From Candidatus Caldarchaeum subterraneum (GTDB lineage Archaea; Thermoproteota; Nitrososphaeria_A; Caldarchaeales; Caldarchaeaceae), in the NCBI GenBank assembly GCA_000270325.1, contig BA000048.1:36233-100232 (forward strand): a DNA stretch of 64,000 bases, written 5' to 3'. The position numbers and the translations under genes are program-made. The stretch's first letter is position 1. Each line of letters begins with the position of its first letter. Below the pieces are notes generated by a model, which saw only the letters and a program-made list of their open reading frames with translations, had not been told where the DNA came from and did no database searches. This document shows positions 60,173 through 64,000 of the stretch, piece by piece.

Positions 60173-60610
60173 ATGCCAGAGGTAGTAAACAGGGCTAAAG
60201 CTGTTTGGCAGGGAGACCTATTCCACGGACAGGGCACCGTCAGCTTCGACAACGGAGCACTTCCAACAGTCGATGTCTCTTGGACCGCACGCTCTTCAAA
60301 GGTGAGCGGAAAAACCAATCCAGAAGAGCTTATTGCGGCCGCACATGCCACATGCTTTGCGATGGCTTTGTCCAACATAATCGCGAAGGAGGGAAAACGC
60401 GCTGAGAAACTCGAGGTTACCGCTGAGGTGGTGTTCTCCATCGGCGACCAGGTGAAAATCTCAGAGTCGCGGATAACCGTTGTCGGAAAAGTGCCAGGCA
60501 TGGACCAAGCATCCTTCGAGAAAGCTGCACAGGCCGCGAAAGATGGGTGCCCGGTCTCGAAAGCATTAAAAGGAAACGTGGCCATCTCATTAACAGCCAA
60601 GCTTGTATAA
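60173..60610 (+). CDS. OsmC/Ohr family peroxide-reducing protein
   Basis: A 145-residue OsmC-like thiol peroxidase. SSKVSGKTNPEELIAAAHATCFAMALS carries the first reactive Cys and conserved Glu, given here as one motif of two parts (NPEELIAAAHATCF). KDGCPVSKALKGNVAI carries the second Cys. It detoxifies organic peroxides. 31 bp downstream of nrdJ and overlapping the DUF192 gene by 8 bp, so probably co-transcribed. Confidence 0.9.
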   Translation: MPEVVNRAKAVWQGDLFHGQGTVSFDNGALPTVDVSWTARSSKVSGKTNPEELIAAAHATCFAMALSNIIAKEGKRAEKLEVTAEVVFSIGDQVKISESRITVVGKVPGMDQASFEKAAQAAKDGCPVSKALKGNVAISLTAKLV

Positions 60611-61133
60611 ACCACTCCTCGTCGCCGCAGCTTTTCTAACCATTTTCCTCGGAATTTTATCCTCCCTCTTTTTCCTCAGCAACCAACTAACGGCCACAAC
60701 GACAACCACAAGCACCAAACCATCTGAAACCATCACTACATCGGAAAAACCACGGGAACCATATGTAAAAATCCGGGAAACAATTTTCTATGTTGAGGTA
60801 GCTGACGATGACGCTGAACGTGGAAGAGGCTTATCAGGCCGGGAAAGCCTTCCCGAGAACCGTGGAATGCTTTTTGTCTTCGAGAAGCCTGGTCGCTATA
60901 GTTTCTGGATGTATGAGATGCGTTTCGCCCTTGACATCATTTGGATAGATGCCGACGGCCGTGTGGTCCATATCGAGGAAAACCTCCAGCCATGCACGCC
61001 TAATCAAGTTTGCCAATCATACACACCATCGGCTGATGCAAAATATGTTTTAGAAATTAACGCGGGACTTGTAAAAAAGCACGGAGTAGTTGTGGGTGAT
61101 TTTGTTGAGTTTTGGCTGGGCTCAGCCGACTGA
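60603..61133 (+). CDS. Membrane-anchored DUF192 protein
   Basis: A 176-residue protein with an N-terminal helix ([21 protein letters not shown]) and a Thr-rich linker. A DUF192 domain follows: [54 protein letters not shown] and [19 protein letters not shown]. The DUF192 function is unknown. TTG start at 60603 overlapping osmC. Its 3' end overlaps the convergent sufB by 12 bp. Confidence 0.87.
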   Translation: MYKPLLVAAAFLTIFLGILSSLFFLSNQLTATTTTTSTKPSETITTSEKPREPYVKIRETIFYVEVADDDAERGRGLSGRESLPENRGMLFVFEKPGRYSFWMYEMRFALDIIWIDADGRVVHIEENLQPCTPNQVCQSYTPSADAKYVLEINAGLVKKHGVVVGDFVEFWLGSAD

Positions 61134-62522
61134 GCCCGACATCTCTAGCTCGATGAGTCTGTTGAACTCGACGGCGTACTCCATGGGCAGCGTTTTTGTG
61201 AAGGGCTCGAGGAATCCGAGGACAATCATGTTTAGGGCCTCCTGCTCCGAGAGGCCGCGGCTCATCAGGTAGAAGAGCTGCTCCTCGCCGATTTTCCCCA
61301 CCGTCGCTTCATGCGTCGCCGTCGTATCCTCCTCATTAATCTCGTTGTATGGATATGTGTCTGTCCGCGAAATATCGTCTAGTATCAGTGCATCGCATCT
61401 TACGCTGGACTTGACCCGTTTCGCCCCCTTCGCAACATGCAGCAACCCTCTGTAGGATGTTCTGCCACCGTCCTTACAGACAGATTTCGAGGTTATGCGT
61501 GAAGTGGTGTCAGGCGCGAGATGCACAGCCTTGGCTCCCGTGTCCTGATGCTGGCCGCGTCCAGCGAAAGCAACCGACAAAATATCCGCCTTAGCCCCTC
61601 TCCCAAGCAAATAAACGCTGGGATACTTCATCGTCACCCTGCTTCCGATGTTTGCGTCAACCCATTCAACAGTGGCCTCCTCGTATGCATGTGCTCTCTT
61701 GGTCACGAGGTTGTAGACGTCGCTGCTCCAGTTCTGCAAAGTAGTGTAACGGACGTAGGCACCTTTCTTCGCAACTATCTCGACGACAGCTGTGTGGAGC
61801 GAAGAGGTTGAGTATATCGGCGCTGTGCAACCTTCTATATAATGAACCCTGCTGTAGGGCTCGGCTATGATGAGCGTCCGCTCAAACTGGCCGACGTTGG
61901 CTGCGTTGATTCTGAAGTATGCTTGTAATGGGTACTGGATTTCAACCCCTTCGGGTACGTAGATGAAGCTTCCGCCGCTGAAGACCGCGCTGTTAAGTGC
62001 CGCGAACTTGTTGTCATCTGGCGGTACAACCTTGCCGAAATAGGGTTTGAAGATGTCCGCATACTCGCGGAAAGCCGTGTCAGGGTCGACGAAAATCACG
62101 CCCTTCTTCTCAAGCTCTTTCTGCAGACTGTGGTAAACCACCTCAGACTCGTATTGGGCTCCTACCCCTGCTAGGAATTTTCGCTCAGCCTCCGGTATAC
62201 CCAGCCTGTCGAAGGTTTTCTTGATGTATTCTGGTACTTCGTCCCAGCTCCGTGCCTTGCGGTCGCTGGGCTTGATGTAGTAGTGAATCCGGTCAAAGTC
62301 TACACCCGAGAGGTCCGCGCCCCAGATGGGCATAGGTTTCCTGTAGAATATCTCGAGGCTCTTGAGCCGGAATTTTCTAAGCCACTCCGGCTCGTCCTTG
62401 TGCTGGGAAATCTCTTCAACAACTTTCTCCGATAGCCCGGGCTTGGACTTGTAGACGTACAGCTCCGGGTCCTTGAAGTCGTATTTGCTGTAGTCTATTT
62501 CGAGCTTTGTTTCTCCCGCCAT
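61122..62522 (-). CDS. sufB: Fe-S cluster assembly protein SufB
   Basis: A 466-residue SufB, scaffold of the SUF system. Conserved [77 protein letters not shown] and the C-terminal LGFLEPF are present. The region HEATVGKI holds the His/Glu/Cys-type cluster site. SufC and SufD are not adjacent in the window; the upstream neighbour is the XDH-family subunit, so the suf genes appear dispersed. Confidence 0.95.
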   Translation of the reverse strand: MAGETKLEIDYSKYDFKDPELYVYKSKPGLSEKVVEEISQHKDEPEWLRKFRLKSLEIFYRKPMPIWGADLSGVDFDRIHYYIKPSDRKARSWDEVPEYIKKTFDRLGIPEAERKFLAGVGAQYESEVVYHSLQKELEKKGVIFVDPDTAFREYADIFKPYFGKVVPPDDNKFAALNSAVFSGGSFIYVPEGVEIQYPLQAYFRINAANVGQFERTLIIAEPYSRVHYIEGCTAPIYSTSSLHTAVVEIVAKKGAYVRYTTLQNWSSDVYNLVTKRAHAYEEATVEWVDANIGSRVTMKYPSVYLLGRGAKADILSVAFAGRGQHQDTGAKAVHLAPDTTSRITSKSVCKDGGRTSYRGLLHVAKGAKRVKSSVRCDALILDDISRTDTYPYNEINEEDTTATHEATVGKIGEEQLFYLMSRGLSEQEALNMIVLGFLEPFTKTLPMEYAVEFNRLIELEMSGSVG

Positions 62523-62600
62523 CTCGCTATAACGCCGTTATCCTCGCTATTATACGTTACACACCTACATCCACAGGGTAGCCGTCTTCTCACACCTTTT

Positions 62601-64000
62601 TTAGAGGCTTTCAGGTTTGATGGGGAGCTTTTTTACCCGTTTTCCAGTGGCGTCATAGACCGCGTTGGCTATGGCCGCAGGAGTGGGAATACATCCTGTC
62701 TCACCCAATCCCTTGGCTCCGAAGGGGCCCGCGGGGTCGGGCTTCTCGACGAAAACAGTCTTGATGACAGGCGTCTCGAGAGCTGTGGGTAGAAGATAGT
62801 CTGTCAGAGCTGCGTTGACGACGCGGCCCTGCTCAAGAACAAGCTCCTCATACAGCGTGTAGCTGAGGCCCATGGCTACGCCTCCGTGGACCTGGCCTTC
62901 GGCAGCGGCTGGGTTGAGTATGCGCCCCGAATCATGCACCGAAACTATCTTCAGCACCTTCACCCATCTTGTCTCAGGGTCGACCTCGACGAGAGCCGCC
63001 TGTGCACCGAAAACATATGCCGCAGAAAGGTTGCCCATCCAATTCTCATCCTGCATCTCCGTCGGCGGGTCGTAATACACCGAGACAACTATGTTGCTTC
63101 CTCCCTGTCTGAAATGAATCCTTCTAACAAGCTTATCAAACTCTATTTTCTTGGCGTGGTTTGTGATGTCGTAGACGGTGTTGTTTTCGAAGACCAGGTT
63201 CTCTGGAGTTGTTTGCAGTTCCTCGGCGGCGGCTTTGGCGAGGATTTCTTTCGCTTTTTTGGCGGCCAGCAAAGCTGAGTTGCCTGCGACGAATGTGGCC
63301 CTGCTCGCATGAGTCCCCACATCCCAAGGCCGTATCGATGCGTCGTCGTTGACCACCCGCACCTTCTCCAAAGGTATTCCCAGTTCTTCCGCGACAATCT
63401 GTGCTATCGCTGTGTCGGAGCCTGTGCCAAGGTCTGTTGAACCCGTGATCACTGTGACGAGGCCAAAGTCGTCGACGGAGAGAACTGTGCCGCATCCATC
63501 GGACCTGTAAACCCGTGCGCCTCCGCCGACATGGAAAAAGGCTGCGAAACCTATTCCACGATTGGGCCCAGCCATCCCCCGGCCACGCCATCCAATCTCC
63601 TCAGCCGCCCTCCTCAAACACTCGCGCAGTTCACACGTTGTTATCTTCAAGCCCTGCGGCGTGACTGTGTTGGGTCTGTTGGCGTTGATTATGCGGAACT
63701 CCACCGGGTCCATGCCCAGCTCCTCAGCCAACGCGTCCATCTGCTGCTCGATGGCGAAGGTTATCTGCGGGTTGCCAGCTCCCCTCTGCGTGCCGGTGTA
63801 GGGGTTGTTGGTGTAGACAACCGTGGCCTCGAACAAGACCTCTGGAACAGTGTAGAGCCCCGTAGTGGTGGCCATCATCACACGTCCGTCAAAAGGACCC
63901 CATGAAACATATGCCCCTGCGTCGAGAATTACACGCGCTTCTCTGGCCAAAAGCCTGCCGTCTCTGTCAGCGGCTGTGCGCATGTAGATTATCGCCGGCT
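62601..64000 (-). CDS. Xanthine dehydrogenase family molybdopterin-binding subunit (C-terminal part)
   Basis: The frame is open to the right edge, so the N-terminus lies outside; ~466 residues are seen. The molybdopterin-cytosine-dinucleotide segment TQRGAGNPQITFAIEQQMD, FHVGGGARVYRS-like substrate region, GSTDLGTGSDTAIAQIVAEE, VHDSGRILNP, QVHGGVAMGLSYTLYEE, and the catalytic Glu in GLGETGCIPTPAAIANA are present. Substrate (aldehyde, purine or aromatic CoA ester) cannot be told; the CO-dehydrogenase active-site loop AYRGAGR is not seen. Depends on MoaA-derived cofactor. Confidence 0.88.
   Translation of the reverse strand, partial: PAIIYMRTAADRDGRLLAREARVILDAGAYVSWGPFDGRVMMATTTGLYTVPEVLFEATVVYTNNPYTGTQRGAGNPQITFAIEQQMDALAEELGMDPVEFRIINANRPNTVTPQGLKITTCELRECLRRAAEEIGWRGRGMAGPNRGIGFAAFFHVGGGARVYRSDGCGTVLSVDDFGLVTVITGSTDLGTGSDTAIAQIVAEELGIPLEKVRVVNDDASIRPWDVGTHASRATFVAGNSALLAAKKAKEILAKAAAEELQTTPENLVFENNTVYDITNHAKKIEFDKLVRRIHFRQGGSNIVVSVYYDPPTEMQDENWMGNLSAAYVFGAQAALVEVDPETRWVKVLKIVSVHDSGRILNPAAAEGQVHGGVAMGLSYTLYEELVLEQGRVVNAALTDYLLPTALETPVIKTVFVEKPDPAGPFGAKGLGETGCIPTPAAIANAVYDATGKRVKKLPIKPESL

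Overview
The window looks like chromosomal DNA of a thermophilic TACK archaeon, most likely from the Aigarchaeota/Thaumarchaeota side (Caldiarchaeum-like). That placement is inference from gene content. It carries an intein-bearing RtcB ligase, CDC48/VAT, ABCE1/Rli1, a RIO1 kinase, an ESCRT-III (CdvB-type) protein, archaeal uS12, archaemetzincin, an intron-containing tRNA-Tyr with encoded CCA, and TATA boxes about 22-30 nt upstream of many leaderless starts. TTG and GTG starts are common. Three tRNA genes are present (initiator Met, Pro-GGG, Tyr-GTA); no rRNA and no CRISPR array were seen.

Layout. 1-6 kb: a partial gene, a frameshifted gene, an ATPase + PIN-nuclease pair, two divergent DUF72 proteins, a one-domain PCNA-like protein and a relic of a mevalonate-pathway decarboxylase. 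6-14.7 kb: a large secreted multi-repeat surface protein coupled to a 46-residue membrane peptide, threonine synthase, RtcB with an intein, a GAPN-like aldehyde dehydrogenase and tRNA-iMet. 14.9-19.5 kb is a decayed accessory zone: a deleted IS element, a PD-(D/E)XK-like protein, relics of a Holliday junction resolvase, a TBP-like protein and a LAGLIDADG homing endonuclease, then an intact vapBC pair. 19.6-23.3 kb: a copper-resistance operon (YHS protein, CopA, a small membrane protein and an Lrp-TRASH regulator). 23.6-24.2 kb: a second vapBC with a broken toxin.

24.2-33.2 kb is respiratory: a TtrBCA-like molybdoenzyme with a TorD-like chaperone, uS12, MoaA (which makes the molybdenum cofactor such an enzyme needs) and a cytochrome b with b6-like haem-ligand spacing. 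33.2-40.8 kb: PyrB, a polytopic membrane protein, a PorGD-A-B pyruvate:ferredoxin oxidoreductase operon and a divergent fused ADP-forming acetyl-CoA synthetase. Together the last two can take pyruvate to acetate and ATP. 40.95-45.03 kb is a tightly packed cell-surface cluster: two polytopic proteins (one PrsW-like) and two secreted, C-terminally anchored proteins, one an M6-like metalloprotease.

45-55 kb holds a LysX/ArgX ligase, archaemetzincin and a group of small-ribosomal-subunit maturation and recycling factors (AK6/Fap7, ABCE1, KH/Dim2-like, RIO1) interleaved with CDC48, CdvB, a BtuF-like protein and UppP. 55-64 kb: an acylphosphatase fused to a coiled coil, a second transposase remnant, tRNA-Tyr overlapping the end of a membrane-protein gene, SCO1, B12-dependent ribonucleotide reductase, OsmC, DUF192, SufB and the C-terminal part of a xanthine-dehydrogenase-family molybdenum subunit running off the right edge.
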